Origin: Cycas panzhihuaensis
Taxonomy: Eukaryota; Cycadophyta
Length of the DNA: 64,000 nt
Direction of reading: 5' to 3'
Assembly: GCA_023213395.1 (NCBI GenBank)
Contig: CM041465.1
Coordinates: 167,841,741-167,905,740, forward strand
A program made the position numbers and the translations under genes. Below, in pieces: positions 21,690 to 34,189 of this stretch (position 1 is its first letter; each line of letters starts with the position of its first letter). Below the pieces are notes generated by a model. That model saw nothing but the letters and a program-made list of their open reading frames with translations. It did no database searches and had not been told where the DNA came from.

Positions 21690-22973
21690 AAACTATGGTA
21701 AAAGTACATGAATAATTGAAATATAAACCAGATAATGTGCTATAATGCTACCATGGGCTCTATAGATAAAAAAGAATCAGGCTCTAATACCAAATAGAGG
21801 CTTAAGGATAGAGTAAAACCAGATTACAAGCCCATATTGATGAATATAATAATATTTTCAAATAAAAGATGGTGTTAAAGAACATCATTAGGCTATAGGA
21901 CCTTATATTTATAGTGAAGAAATTGGGCCAACTTAAAATCTGCTTATACCGGTATTAAGAAATATTGTTTAAAAATTAATATACATACCTATCAACTAAT
22001 GTTAACTGCTGGTAATCCTGTGACATTTCAAAGATGCATTGCACACTCTTTAATATAATAATTGAATATTATCTCTAATAGCCTATGTTTACATTTACAT
22101 GAAGCAACTTAGTGACTACCATTACTTTGATTACTCTTTTCCTATTGGTAATTTAGTCTTCCTCTATATCCAACCTTATAAAGAAAACTCTCTCAAGCAT
22201 TAGAAAATCCAAAATCTAAGCTCTTATTTTTATAACCCTTATTACATCTATTTCTTACATGCTAAGAATCTAACATTTATCTCAATATAGATAGGCCATG
22301 ATATGTATCATGTGTTATTTTATTTCAATTTGATTTCTAGTTTTCATATATATGCTACTAATATTTTCCTATTATCTTCATGTTAGGTGTGTGTATTTTT
22401 ATCTTGTGATGATTCTAACTTCATCCAATGGCATAAATAAGTTATCCACCTAAGTCTTACAAGTCATAAAATGGTCCTTCAACATCTCTAAGAATGTTTT
22501 TATTCTTTCTTACATCCTTTGTTCGATTTTAATTTTCTCCTTTCTCTCTTATTTTTCTTAGAATTTTTATTTCTAACCACCTTTGTGTATACCATGAGAA
22601 AAATTATTGCATCACAGTAAAAGCACATTGCATTGTAATAAAAATTATAACAATGCATATGCATCACTCTAAATTTTGTTGTGGTGTAAAATTGGCTTAA
22701 TGCCTAAATTTTCTTGTAAATTTATTTATGGTGTAGTAGCTCATCATAATAAAAACTTTACTATGTGCCTACACTACACTCTACTCCATCATGATACAAT
22801 ATCTTGCACTACAAAGAAATTGCCATTGGTAATTTTTTTAAAACTCTTCTAAATTTTCTTTTATTTTTATGTCCAAAATTTATTAGCAATCCTAAGTGAC
22901 CCTACCAAGAGTAAGTACTCTATGTTCTTCTCATTTATGAGTAAAAAACAAGTGCATTTGTGTAAAAACCATC
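21690..22973. other. AT-rich non-coding DNA with a PBS-like site
   Basis: No coding pattern is seen. At 21780-21792 the minus strand reads TGGTATTAGAGCC, one base off the initiator tRNA-Met PBS. This suggests that an old minus-strand LTR element once ran leftwards from here and was split by copia 1. No matching LTR was found in the window. Confidence 0.4.
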
Positions 22974-23533
22974 TATTGGAATATGTGTTTAATTCATATA
23001 TCTAATGTTTAATATTAATGATATAGACCCACATATAAACCCACCAATTAGATACATTAAAAAATGTGAGATGCATATTTATTTATATAAACATCCTATT
23101 GGATGGTCAATGACTCGAGAGAAATAATAAGTTACTCATGAGGCAACTATTATTATAAATATGTATACATACCACTTAAGAACTTGAGAAAGGACATGTA
23201 CTTATTCTAATATCTAAGAGAAGCTTCCAACTCCACCTTCTCTCTTGCCTTTCCTACACTAGATTTTCCATGTATAGATCTATCATCTTCTCTTTACTGG
23301 TGATTATGATTGGCTATAATATACAAGCAGATAGGGATCTTGGTATTTAACTCTTTAAAAAGGGTTCATAAACTAGGATAAAATAGATATGAATAACTTA
23401 GTGGAAACAACTTTGATCTGTATAGGTAGTCAACTAGATCTTAATTTTGAAGTGATATATACTTTTTCTCCTTGTTGTGCTTTTTATATTTCATTTAATA
23501 TTGAATAGATGTAGATCTAAACCCTAGCCAACA
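22974..23533 (+). repeat. Left LTR of the gene-less element
   Basis: Homologous to 25459-25925, with several indels. The start TATTGGAATATG corresponds to TGTTGAAATATG, and the end is CCAACA. Confidence 0.6.
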
Positions 23534-25458
23534 TGATATATATAATAAATAAGCTAAAGTAAAACTTATTGATCTATATTTCCACTCATGTTTAAGATCT
23601 ATGGCTTCTTTCATATCTACCTTTCATCATATTCTTGTGTATTCAATATGCATAATATATTTCAGACCCTTATAGTTATCAAAATGACTTGTATTTATTA
23701 CTCAATAAACAAATAAAATTCTACCATAAATATACCCTTAAATATATCATAGTAACCTTTATAAAGATGTATAATAGTGATAATATATTTGTTAATAATA
23801 TGCAAAAACTAAACCAAAGGTTCATAGGACAATCATTCCATCAACTTTTCATTTGCTCATGCTCTCATGTTCTCATCAAACCTTTCATTAATAATATCTA
23901 CTCTTTGTTCATATGCCCTTTAATAATAATCATGAGCTTATAAATTTTGCTTTTCAATCATTATGAAGTCACAATAATCAAACTTATATTAATTCTTCAT
24001 AATAACATACCTTTTCAATTATTATTACAAACACTTGTCAACATGTTACTTATTATATTGTATAGGCCTACTACCTATTTGGATTACTGACATGATACTA
24101 GACATTATCTACTCTTATAAGATGATCAGTCCTTCTTGGGCCATCATTCTCTTGCAATTAATCTACCATTATTAATTATGAGATTGGGTGGGGTATTAAG
24201 TCTGAAAAAAATTTGATCACTTCTATAGGTTAATGGCTTATATAGGTGAATTCAACTAGCAACAATTTGTTCTTATCTTCATCATTTAATGGACTCATTT
24301 CAAACATTTATATGCTCTTAAGAATACGATATTAACTTGCTTAAATAATTAATAAATACAAAGTTAGTATGTTTGGATGATTTAAGGATGATGTAGTTGA
24401 GTTTATTAATGACCAAATAAGAAAGTTGCTAGAGTGTGGAAGTTATAAAGAAAATAATTAAGAGAAATAATATTATAATAAAACTTGAAATAATATGGAA
24501 AGTAAATAAATAAATCTAAGTACATTAACAAGGAACAAATAGAGATTTAGGTATAAGCATAGACCATTTGATTGATCTGAGAAACAACTAAAGAATTATA
24601 AAGAGTCCCCGACTCTCTTCTCATCCACACATCTAACCTCCTCACACGAATTATTAGATAAGTATATATAGATATAATTTTATAAGATATCTCCCTATAA
24701 TTTTATAAATATAATGTGCATAAACCATAGGCTACAAGAGACCCCTAGACTCCATAAAAAGGCTTAGGTATAATTCCTATACCCATTTAATACTTACAAA
24801 ATATTCAACATATCTAACATAAGTAAGGAAGCATATAAAGAACTCTTGTATATAAGAAGTAAGTAAAATTTCATAAACTACTCTTGTACAACATACTAGA
24901 TTATGCTGTTTTACTTATATATAAGAGCCAAGATTATGCTACTCTTGTAATAGCATTTTGAAAGTTGACGAAGCATATATCTAAAATAATTACTTAGAGA
25001 AATAATTGTTATAAAAGTTGATTACCCTTGTATTTTGGTAGATGGTTGTTATTTTACATGGATATTATCAATTGATTTTTGGCTAATGTGATGACTAGTT
25101 GATAGATGATGTTTGATAACAACTTTATAAGTGAAGATATAAAGATATTTAGGAAAACACTTTATATATTGCTTGAAGTTTATTGGATGATGAGGATTGG
25201 TTTATATTTATAGGTTGGTTATTTATAATTGGTTATTATCGATCACAAATAACTATAAATTATTTATATATTTACTATAAATTAATGCTTGTAGGAGATA
25301 AGCTTAATGGATGACACATTTATAGATTATAAGTGATGTTACATGATACAGTAATAGATTAATATAGATATATATTTTGATACAAGTTATAGATTAAATA
25401 GATATGAAGACATGGATATTGAGAACAAGATTTGAAATGATTAAGCATTAAGGGGAAA

Positions 25459-25925
25459 TGTTGAAATATGTAATTAATTCATATATCTAATATTTAATAT
25501 TAATGATGTTAACCTATATCCAAACCTATTAATCAAATCTATTAAGAATTGTGAGATGTATATTTGTTCATGTAAGCATCTTATTAGATGATATAATGGC
25601 TTAAGAAATAATAAGTTATTCATAAGGTGACTATTGATATAAATTTATACATACACCACTTAAGAACTTAAGAAATAAGATGTACTTATTCTAATATCTA
25701 AGAGGAGCTCCTAGATCTACCTTCTCCTATGGTTTTTTTCACATTGAGTTTTTCACATATAAATCTATTGTCTCTCTTATAGTGATGCTTCTTGATGTAT
25801 GTTTCTATTGTTTATACTTTATAATCATGTTTATTACTTTACATATGTACATTCCACATGAGATAATTCATTCATGATACATGTTTATTATATTTTTTCA
25901 ATGTTATATTTAATACATTACAACA
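25459..25925 (+). repeat. Right LTR of the gene-less element
   Basis: Starts TGTTGAAATATG after a purine tract and ends TACAACA. A PBS-like sequence follows directly. Confidence 0.6.
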
Positions 25926-26649
25926 TGGCATCAAACTCAAATTCTAAATTCTAACTTAGTATCAAAGTAAATTAACATTTCTATATTATCTACATCTAAC
26001 ATTAATTTTTCTTATAAATCCATGATCAAGACTATATAGATTTTGCCCTTATTTCACTAAAACCATGAGCTTCAAATCTATTATGGAAGCACTTTGCTAC
26101 TTTTATTTATACCCTGTATTTCCCATTAGGAAGAGGAGAAAAAATTTAGTAACAAAGTGTTGTTAGAATGTTGTCAAAAGTTCTCCTCATTTATTTATAT
26201 TACTTGATTGATGCTTATGAGTTTAGATTCCTTCTTCCTTGTTAATCCCTTATAAGCCCGTCACTTTTATAAGTTTGATTTCCCCCCCTCTAGTTACCTT
26301 TCTCACTTATTTCTACATCCTAAAAGTATTTAAAGAAGTCCTAGAGCAACCATAAACTTTGTGAGACTCATATATGGTGGTGATTATACTATTCTAAGGC
26401 TCTTATTATAATTAGATCCATCTTGGGAAAATTTACTTACTATTCCTTTAGTTTAATTTCAAGTTTTTAGTATATGTATGCATATTTCTTTAAAACTAAG
26501 TTGATAAGTGGTGGAGACACATCTCTACTTCATATTCTTATAGGTTTCAAAGGAGTACACATTAGAGTTTCTTTCTCTCCTTTATCCTCCTTTTCATAAT
26601 CATAAAGTTGTTTACAGGGTAGTAAAAATGTTGTAAAATTTTTGCTAGG
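25926..26649. other. Region without recognisable genes
   Basis: Begins with the PBS-like TGGCATCAAAC. The rest may include the 3' end and UTR of the LINE on the minus strand. No poly(T) marking a LINE tail is clear. Confidence 0.4.
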
Positions 26650-27377
26650 AAACTTTAGGGTATATATAGTGCTCTTGAGAGCCAAGAACTAGAGGTCCAT
26701 CAAATATGGACAATTCTCAAACCATTCACAAACAAGAGATGGGCTCCTTTTAATAATAATTTGATAGACTAGAGTTTGCCTATTTTATATATTTAAAAAT
26801 CCTTTATGAAGGTCAAATATTTAAAAGATTATGTACTGTATATCTTGAATTAGAGGATAAAACAATAATATGTGTTCAATGGAATCCTCTTGATTACCAT
26901 ACATTAGGAAAACTGATTCTTTTTTAATCTGCCATCTTTCCCAAGTAGTTTAGTAAATGAAAGGTTTATGAGTAATCTACTAGCTAGTAATATTATGCTT
27001 TGGTTGTACTTTCGTCCACCAGATCCAATTTCATTCACATTTAATTTCGGTATATTTGTAATTATGCTAGTGTAAGTAATAGTAATATTCCTTAAATCTA
27101 AAAGTCTATGCCTTAGATGAAAATCCTAAGACCTTCCTCTCTTTCTAACATAGTTGTATTATTTAAAGGATCAACTTACTCTATAATAAAAGTTGGTCTT
27201 TCTATAACTTGAATAATATTAGGGTTTGCATCCCTACTAATATTTTGTATTATTTAGGAGATATCTTTCTATTTTAATTTATGCAAGTCATGGAATTAAG
27301 AGACCTAAGTTAGGTTCAGGTTTACGCAAAATTGATAAAATGGTCCAAAAAGATACTACTAAACAAAAAGTTGCATT
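26650..27377 (-). pseudogene. LINE ORF2 C-terminal fragment (zinc-binding region)
   Basis: The minus strand reads a pattern like the zinc-binding tail of plant L1 reverse transcriptases: WERWQIKKES, then MYGNQEDSIEHILLFYP at about 26906-26856. The Cys positions of the motif are now Phe or Tyr, while the E-D-S-x-x-H core remains. It ends abruptly at the chromovirus LTR (27378). The preceding part of the same protein is found beyond the chromovirus at 35551-36202, which supports one split LINE. The frames are broken. Confidence 0.5.
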
Positions 27378-28770
27378 TGATCCATTTTTGGATCTTTAAT
27401 TTCATAATACTCTTTAAAATGCCTTGTTATATTTACTTTTCATATTTGTAACCTTCATTTAGTATAAAAATGCCATTAAGATATTTAAAAAATACAAAAC
27501 AGGTGCAACCAAGTGGACTCCAAGTGCAACCAAGTGGACTACAAGTACAACCAAGTGGTCTACAAGTATAACCAACTGGATTATAAGTGCAACTAAGTGG
27601 TCTACAAGTTTAACCAAGTGGTCTACAAGTACAACCAAGTGGTCTACAAGCGCAACCAAGTGGATTACAAGTATAACCAAGTGGTCTACAAGTGGAACCA
27701 AGTGGATTACAAGTGTAACCAAGTGGTCTACAAGTATAACCAAGTGGACTACAAGTGCAATAGAGTGGTCTACAAGTGCAACCAAGTGGTCTACAAGTGT
27801 AACTAAGTAGACTACAAGTGCAACTAAGAGGACTGCAAGTGCAACTAGTGCAACCTAAAGTGTAACTAGTCTACCTTGAAGTGCAACCAGTGTGTCCTGA
27901 AGTGCAACCAGTACAAAAAATGGAAAAACAGAAAATGGAAAAATAGAAAAATAGAAAATGGAAAAATAGAAAAAAGACCGTAATTTTAACAAGGAAAAAG
28001 GAGTTTATTTCATACAAAATTTTAGGAGGACATTTTTATATGTGTTCTCTACATAATAAAAGAAGAAAAACCTTAAACAAATGGATTTAAGTTATTTTTT
28101 CAACCATTCATAAATTAGTTGAAAAACTAAAAAGAAAAAATTGTTTAGAAAGAAACTATGCACAATAGGGTTTTAAAACTACCAGATTTCTTTAAGGAAG
28201 AGGAGGAAGGATGCCCAATAGCCATAAACATATTAAGAAGAGTAAGATTCATGGGGAGTTAATGTAAAATAACTTTTCAAGGAATAAGAACAACTCAAAG
28301 ACTAAAAAATTACGTAGGAGAAACTAAAGAAGAAGAAGTGCAAGAAGAAAATAGACAGAAGAAGCAACATAAAAATGCCTATATCTATTTGTAGGGGTAG
28401 TGAAGGAGCCCAAGAAGGCTTAGTTGCAGTCAAAGGGAAGAAGTAAACTAGCTGCAGAAGTCCAAAGGAGATGCCAGGTAGAAATCTTCTTCAAGGAAAG
28501 GGTTTTTGGTTGAACAACAACCAAAACTTCTCATATAGTTCGTTGGTAATGGTTCCAAATAGCATGTAGTAGCCCGAAATATGCCCGACACTCATTTTTT
28601 CTCTCCCAACTTATTGTAGCAGTCCTTTGCATGCTCAATAAAGCATAAACATAAGGAATTTTATAAGGAAAATTTTAAATATTTTTAAATTAATATAATA
28701 TTATTATAAATTTATTTTGAATTTGTTTCGATTAGACTAAGTCTTTACTTTTCTATTAAAATTTAGATAA
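27378..28770 (+). repeat. 5' LTR of the chromovirus
   Basis: Aligns with 34190-35550 throughout, including the minisatellite, the TGGGGGTAGTGAAGGAGCCC-like stretch and the AT-rich end. It ends just before the PBS. Confidence 0.9.
27503..27912. repeat. 21 bp minisatellite, array 1 (about 20 units)
   Basis: The unit is close to GTGCAACCAAGTGGTCTACAA with substitutions but almost no length change. The last units are more diverged (AGTGCAACC, CTTGAAGTG). Both strands stay open because 21 is a multiple of three and the unit has no stop. The apparent proteins (KCNQVVY repeats on plus, Leu/Val-rich on minus) are by-products. Confidence 0.97.
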
Positions 28771-28777
28771 AATATTT

Positions 28778-28788
28778 TAGTATCAGAC
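28778..28788 (+). promoter_or_regulatory. PBS-like site of the chromovirus
   Basis: TAGTATCAGAC, a decayed form of the initiator tRNA-Met PBS TGGTATCAGAG, a few bases after the 5' LTR. Confidence 0.6.
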
Positions 28789-28957
28789 TTAGTTTTCTTG
28801 AAACCCTTAGGAATTTAGGGGTTTTTAAAGAAAAAAAATGAGAAAACCCTCTTTGCTTTAGCTGTGAAAAGTTTTTATGAAAACTAGGTTTCGGTATTTA
28901 TTGATTAGAAAACCTTTAACCAAGTTGATTGAAAGAGATCGTAGATAGCGAAGGAAG

Positions 28958-30590
28958 ATGGTTGAGACAGAGTAAAAGATGGAGGAAAGATTTATGAAGA
29001 TGGAGCAAAACTTTGACAGACTAACCCAGCTTGTGGCACAACTAGTCTCTCAATAAGGTGCAACTTGTTTAATAGCCAAAGGCATAAAGAAGGAAGAAGA
29101 TGAACTAGTGAAGGAGGAAACAAATGAAGAACTAGTAGAAGACCAACAAGAAGAGGAAGAAGATGATAGTCCATCAATAATAACACATCCATTCAAGGTA
29201 GAGGCAAAACTTGAATTACCTATCTATGATGGAACCTTAAATGCCAAAAAGTTAGATGGTTGGTTAGACCAACTAGAAACATATTTTTCCATTTATGGGT
29301 ATAAAAATTAGTAGAAAATTACTTTTGCCATGTTAAAATTGTCTAAGCATGGATTAGTTTGGTGGAATGCTTACCTTAAATCCTATAATGTAGATGAAAT
29401 TATATGGCAATAATTTAAAATTCTCATAAAGAAGCAATTCTATCCTATTGGGTATAAAGAGTAGCATAGGATTAAATGGCAATATTATCAATAAGAAAAA
29501 GGCCAATATGTCTAAGACTACACAACAAATTTTTAAAAGCAAGATGTTGTGTTGGGCATCTCTTTATTGGGTAAAGACATCATGCTAAAGTATATTGGAG
29601 AAATGCACCTTCATATTTAGCAATAACTTCAGCTGTTTGAAGTTAAATCACTCAATAAAGCTAACAAGAAGGCGATTTCCATAAAAAAGAGGAACAAGAA
29701 GGTTTTTGCTGAGAGGAAAAGGTTTGCTCCTCAAGAAGGTAGCAACAAACCTGCCCAAGGAAAAAAGTTTCCAAGTAAACTTAGACAAAAATTGATTGGG
29801 GCTTTTGGTAAGAAGAAACAAGCCAATACCACCCAAATTAATGTCACTTGTACACATTTCAAGCGAGCAGGTCACATCATAGAAGATTATTGGTTTTTAC
29901 ACCCAGAGAAATGACCCAAGAACAAGGGATAAAGTAAAGCTAAAATTGAAGGTAAAACTTTACTTAACTTTATAGGTGATGAAGATGTTTGTGGCATTGA
30001 AGGAGCCAATGAGAAGCTGATGTTCATGGCTAATACGAAGCCTAAAAACAACCATAAATAAGTTGATCCAAAGGTTAGAGAGGAGCTCTTCATGGTAAGA
30101 ATCTAAGTGAAACAAAGTATAGTTGATGCCATATTTGATGGAGGAAGCCAAAAGAATTTAATCTCAAAGGCATCGGTAAAAAATCTAGGATTAAAAATGC
30201 ATGCACATCCTAAACCCTATCCTCTTGGATGGCTGCAAAAAGATTCAAAGTTGTAGGTTACTCACTAATGTAAGTTTAAATTTGTAATTTCTGAAAAGTT
30301 CATTGATGAAGTTGAATGTGAGGTAGTTCTTTTGGATGTTTGTCAAGTTATGTTTGGCAGCCCATATCTCTATAATAGAGATGGGGTTCATCATAGGAGG
30401 ATGAGGAGGATTCACCTCATCAAGGACAAGAAAATATATTTGATCACTACATCAAAGCTTCAAAAGAAGATCTCTCTCATATCTTTCCAACAAGTGAAAA
30501 GATTGATTAATGCTTGTAGCAAGTTTGTGCTGCTAATGATAAAGCAAAAGGTGGAAGAAAAAGAGCAAACAAAGTCCTCAATGTAGGTGC
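28958..30590 (+). pseudogene. Gag and protease of the chromovirus
   Basis: One frame runs from the ATG at 28958 with in-frame stops. Gag has a Glu-rich segment, then the capsid-type domain opening KLELPIYDGTLNAKKLDGWL (about 29207-29266). A zinc knuckle at about 29849 reads CTHFKRAGHIIEDY, with two Cys ligands changed to Phe and Tyr. Protease has IFDGGSQKNLIS near 30134, in the position of D-T/S-G, followed by the usual hydrophobic segments to about 30400. The frame changes before RT. Confidence 0.85.
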
Positions 30591-30759
30591 TAGCTGCATA
30601 GGAAATAAGTGTAGCAGATTAAAGGCCTAAGGAATAGATACAATGACATATTCCAAGTGCTGGCAAAAGGGTTGCTACCTAAGAGGGCAATTAAACATGA
30701 AATCCAGCTAGTTGTTGATTCACCTTTTCCAAATCATAGTCTCTACAAAAAAACTTTTG

Positions 30760-31975
30760 AAGAATGAAGAGATTAAGAGGCAGATTCAAGAACTCTTAGA
30801 ACAAGAAGTGATCAAGCTGAGTTGTTTCCCATATGGTTCACCTATAATTTTGGTATTGAAAAAAGATGGAGGATGAAGAATATGCATTAACTACTGGGCT
30901 TTGAAAAAAATCACCATAAATAATCGACATCCCTTACTATGGATAGATGACTTGTAGGACCAACTGCAATCAACAAGATATTTTAGCAAGTTAGACCTAA
31001 AATTAAGCTACCATCAGGTTTAAATCTGGGAGGAGGATACTTGGAAGACAGCCTTCAAATCGAAGCAAGGGTTGTTTGAATGGTTGGTGATGCCTTTTGG
31101 TTTGTGTAATGCACCTGCCACCTTCATGAGGTTGATGAATGAGGTATTAAGACCCTTCATTGATGACTTTGTAATTGTTTATCTAGATGATATTCTAATT
31201 TTTAGTCATACTTAGGAGGAGAAACTCTAATATGTCAAGCAAGTGCTTAAAGTTCTCTAAGAGTAACAGTTAAAACTTAATATGAAGAAGTGCGAGTTGG
31301 GAAAGCAATCTCTCATCTTCTTAGGTTTTGTAGTTGGAGAAGGAGAATTGAAGATTGACCCAACAAAGATTAGAGTCATTCTCAATTGGTCCACACCCAA
31401 GACAACCACATAGGTAAGAAGTTTCATTGGTGCATATCAATATTTAAGAAAATTTATTTTTATATTCTATCAAATTGTAGCACCTCTTCATGCATTGACA
31501 TGAGGACATGCAAAGTTTCATTGGGAGAATGAACAAGAGGAAGCTTTAGGTTTTTGAAGCAGAAAATTTATGAGGCACCAATGTTAGCCTTACCCTCATT
31601 GCAGAAACCATTTGGATTGGAAACTAATGCTTTGGGCTATGCCATGGGAGCAATGTTGAAGCAAGAGGGAAGACCCATAACATATTATTCAGAGATATTT
31701 AATGGATCTATCATAAACTACCTAACTTACGATAAAGAGCTCTATGCATTGCACCAAGCAGTTAAGTATTGGAGATCGTATTTGATGGGAAAAGAGGCGG
31801 TCATCCACACTCACCATAAGCCTTTACAATTCTTACAGACTCAGTCTAAATTGTAATAGGCTAAGCATATGAAGTGGATGTCCTATTTATAATAGTTTCA
31901 CATCATGGTCAAGTACAAGAAAGGCACAACAAATAAAATTGTAGACTTGCTGTCTAGACCTCCTCAATAATAAGG
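30760..31975 (+). pseudogene. Reverse transcriptase and RNase H of the chromovirus
   Basis: RT shows CFPYGSPIILVLKKDGG, RYFSKLDLKLSYHQV (first catalytic Asp) and YLDDILIF at 31180-31203, with both catalytic Asp of the box kept. RNase H (31554-31856) begins FGLETNALGYAMGA, where homologues have ETDAS, and has THHKPL for TDHKPL, so two acidic sites are lost. The tail with VADLLSRP-like sequence ends near 31970. Several TAG stops stand where Gln or Trp is expected. Confidence 0.92.
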
Positions 31976-32159
31976 TATTTCTAGTTTGTTTGTAGCTATG
32001 CAATTTTAGCCCTTTTGCCATGATGAATATGTTGATTTATACTTGGAAGATAAGGCATTCAAGCTTATCTTTGAGCAGCTACAACAAGGAAAAATAGTTA
32101 CTGATTTTTAGCTGAAAGTTAGCCTTCTCTTTAAGTAAGATAAGCTTTGCATTCTAAAG

Positions 32160-33470
32160 CATACAGGTTGAATGAAGTGGGTAAGAGAAGCTCACACCTC
32201 TCAACTTGTAGGACATTTTATAGTGGGAAAGACATTACTAAATTTGCAGCAATATATGTATTGGCCAAATATATAGCAAGATGTGACTATAGTAGTATGA
32301 GGATGTACATTATGTAGCATATCAAAGCCAACTAATAGGAAGTTTGGATTGTACCCTCTACTTCCTGTTCTATCATGACCATGGGAGAGTATCTCCATAG
32401 ATTTCTTAGGAGGACTACCATGAACCAAAAATGGTATGGTTTATTTGTTTGTAGTTGTTGATCAGTTCAGTAAAATGATGGTGTTGATTCCCTATAAGAA
32501 GACACATACAAGAGAAGACATAGCTAGATTTTTTTTCTAGCATGTTTGGAAGTATTTTGGACTTCTGAACTTAATCATTTCTGATCGAGATAATAGATTT
32601 CTGAGTCATTTTGGCAAACACTTTAGAGAATGATGGATATAAAGCTAAATATGAGCATGACCTTTCATCCATAAATAGATGGCCAGACTGAAGTCGACAA
32701 CAGGACATTGGTACAACTGTTACGAGGATATAATGTCAAACATCCTAAGACTTGGGATGAAAGTATCTTATATTTGTAATTTGCCTTTAACAGAGCTATC
32801 CATAGCTCAACCCAAAAATTAACATTTGAGGTATGTTTAGGATTTCTGTCTATAAGTCCTTTCGATCTAGATTTTCTACTCAACTTTCAACAGGAAATGG
32901 AAAGGAGAAAGAAGGGGATGAGAAGGCATAAAGATTCTTGTAAAGAATAAAAAAAATCCATCAATAGGTTGAGGAGAAACTTCAAAAATCTCAAGAGAGA
33001 TACAAACAAAGGCATGATGCACATAGAACTAGCCATTCCTTTAAGGAAGGAGATAGAGTTTGGTTATATCTTAGTAAGAAACAATTATAAGGGGAAGGTA
33101 AAAAGCTAAAGCCTATATATTATGGCCCTTTTACAATCTTGAAGAAGATTATGAAAAATACTTTCCAACTTGAATTTCTAGAATTTATGAAAATGTATTC
33201 AATTATGAATGTTGAGGATCTGAACATGTGCGAGCCATCCATGTTAGATGAAGATGAAGACAGAGTTCCACTCTTACCAAATCCATAGAAGTTGCGAATA
33301 GAGAAAGAGTATCTAATGAAAAATAATTGCATTCTTCAAAGGAAGTAGACCAAGACCAGAAGAGGCACGATTGAGTTCTTCAGAATTATAGAAAAAGGAC
33401 AAGTACCCAACAAGGCAAAATGGTACAATAGGGAGAAAGTGAAAGTCAAATTCCCTCATCTACAACTATA
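32160..33470 (+). pseudogene. Integrase and chromodomain-like tail of the chromovirus
   Basis: The zinc-binding region has VGHFIVGKTLL and CTLCSISKP. The core has D in SIDFLGG, D in ISDRDNRF and E in GQTEVDNRTL, so the catalytic triad is still readable although frames shift. The C-terminal domain has YYGPFTILKKI (about 33118). After a stop, the segment KTRRGTIEFFRIIEKGQVP followed by KAKWYNRE (about 33350-33440) resembles a chromodomain. That domain steers chromoviruses to particular chromatin. The chromodomain call is by pattern only. Confidence 0.82.
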
Positions 33471-34091
33471 AGGTTCATGAGGCCATGAACTCCTAACAGA
33501 GAGGAGTTTTGATCTATTTTCAGATCTTTAATGCCATAATACTCTTTAAAATGGCTTGTTATATTTATTTTTCATGTTTGTAACCTTCATTTAGTAGAAA
33601 AATTCCATTGAGATGCTTAGAAAATGTAAAATAGGTACAACTAAGTGGACTACAAGTATAACTAAGTGGTCTACAAGTGCAACCAAGTGGACTACAAGTG
33701 TAACTGAGTGGTTTACAAGTGCAACCAAGTGGACTACAAGTACAACCAAGTGGTCTACAAGTGCAACCAAATGGTCTACAAGTGCAACCAAGTGGATTAC
33801 AAGTGCAACAGAGTAGTCTACAAGTGCAACCAAGTGGACTATAAGTGCAACCAAGTAGATTACAAGTGTAACCAAGAGGACTACAAGTGCAACCAATGCA
33901 ACATAAAGTGTAACCAGTCCATCTTGAAGTGCAACCAATGCATCCTGAAGTGAAATCAGTACAAAAAATAATAAAAAAGAAAAATAAAAAAATGAAAAAT
34001 GGAAAAATAGAAAAAAAAAAGGAAAAACAGGAAAATAGTAGTAATTTTGATGGGGAGAAGGGAGTTTGTTTCATACAAAATTTTAGGAAGT
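33412..34091 (+). repeat. 680 bp tandem duplication at the chromovirus 3' end
   Basis: 33412-34091 is repeated as 34092 onward: AAGGCAAAATGGTACAATAG starts the first copy and AAGGTAAAATGGTATAATAA the second. The unit contains the last integrase codons, the PPT region and the first 580 bp of the LTR (33510-34091). Substitutions between the copies show that it is old. Confidence 0.9.
33635..33962. repeat. 21 bp minisatellite, array 2
   Basis: Same unit as at 27503, in the partial duplicate LTR. It has fewer units than array 1. Confidence 0.95.
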
Positions 34092-34189
34092 AAGGTAAAA
34101 TGGTATAATAAGGAGAAAGTGAAAGTCAAATTCCTTCATCTACAACTATAAGATTCATGAGGCCATAAACTCCTAAAAAAGAGGAGTTT

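Larger units (their letters stand above)
22974..25925 (+). mobile_element. LARD/TRIM-like LTR pair without genes
   Basis: Two diverged direct repeats (22974-23533 and 25459-25925) share long stretches such as TTCATATATCTAAT, CACTTAAGAACTT and TACTTATTCTAATATCTAAG. Both end in AACA. They flank about 1.9 kb with no coding pattern. The right copy begins TGTTGAAATATG directly after a purine tract (AAGGGGAAA, 25450-25458), as a 3' LTR should. No target duplication is seen (CCATC against TGGCA). The right copy is itself followed by a PBS-like TGGCATCAAAC, see findings. Confidence 0.6.

Noticed and set aside
23689-23943. 84-codon frame within the gene-less LTR pair
   Set aside because: AT-rich, no motif, and no homologue in the window; consistent with chance.
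27459-27806. Open frames on both strands with regular KCNQ-type or Leu/Val repeats (also at 33591-33953 and 34271-34681)
   Set aside because: They are translations of a 21 bp minisatellite inside LTRs. The unit has no stop in several frames, so openness is not evidence of a gene.
27503-27912. CRISPR-like regular repeats
   Set aside because: The units are directly adjacent with no spacers, vary in sequence, and lie in a eukaryotic LTR.
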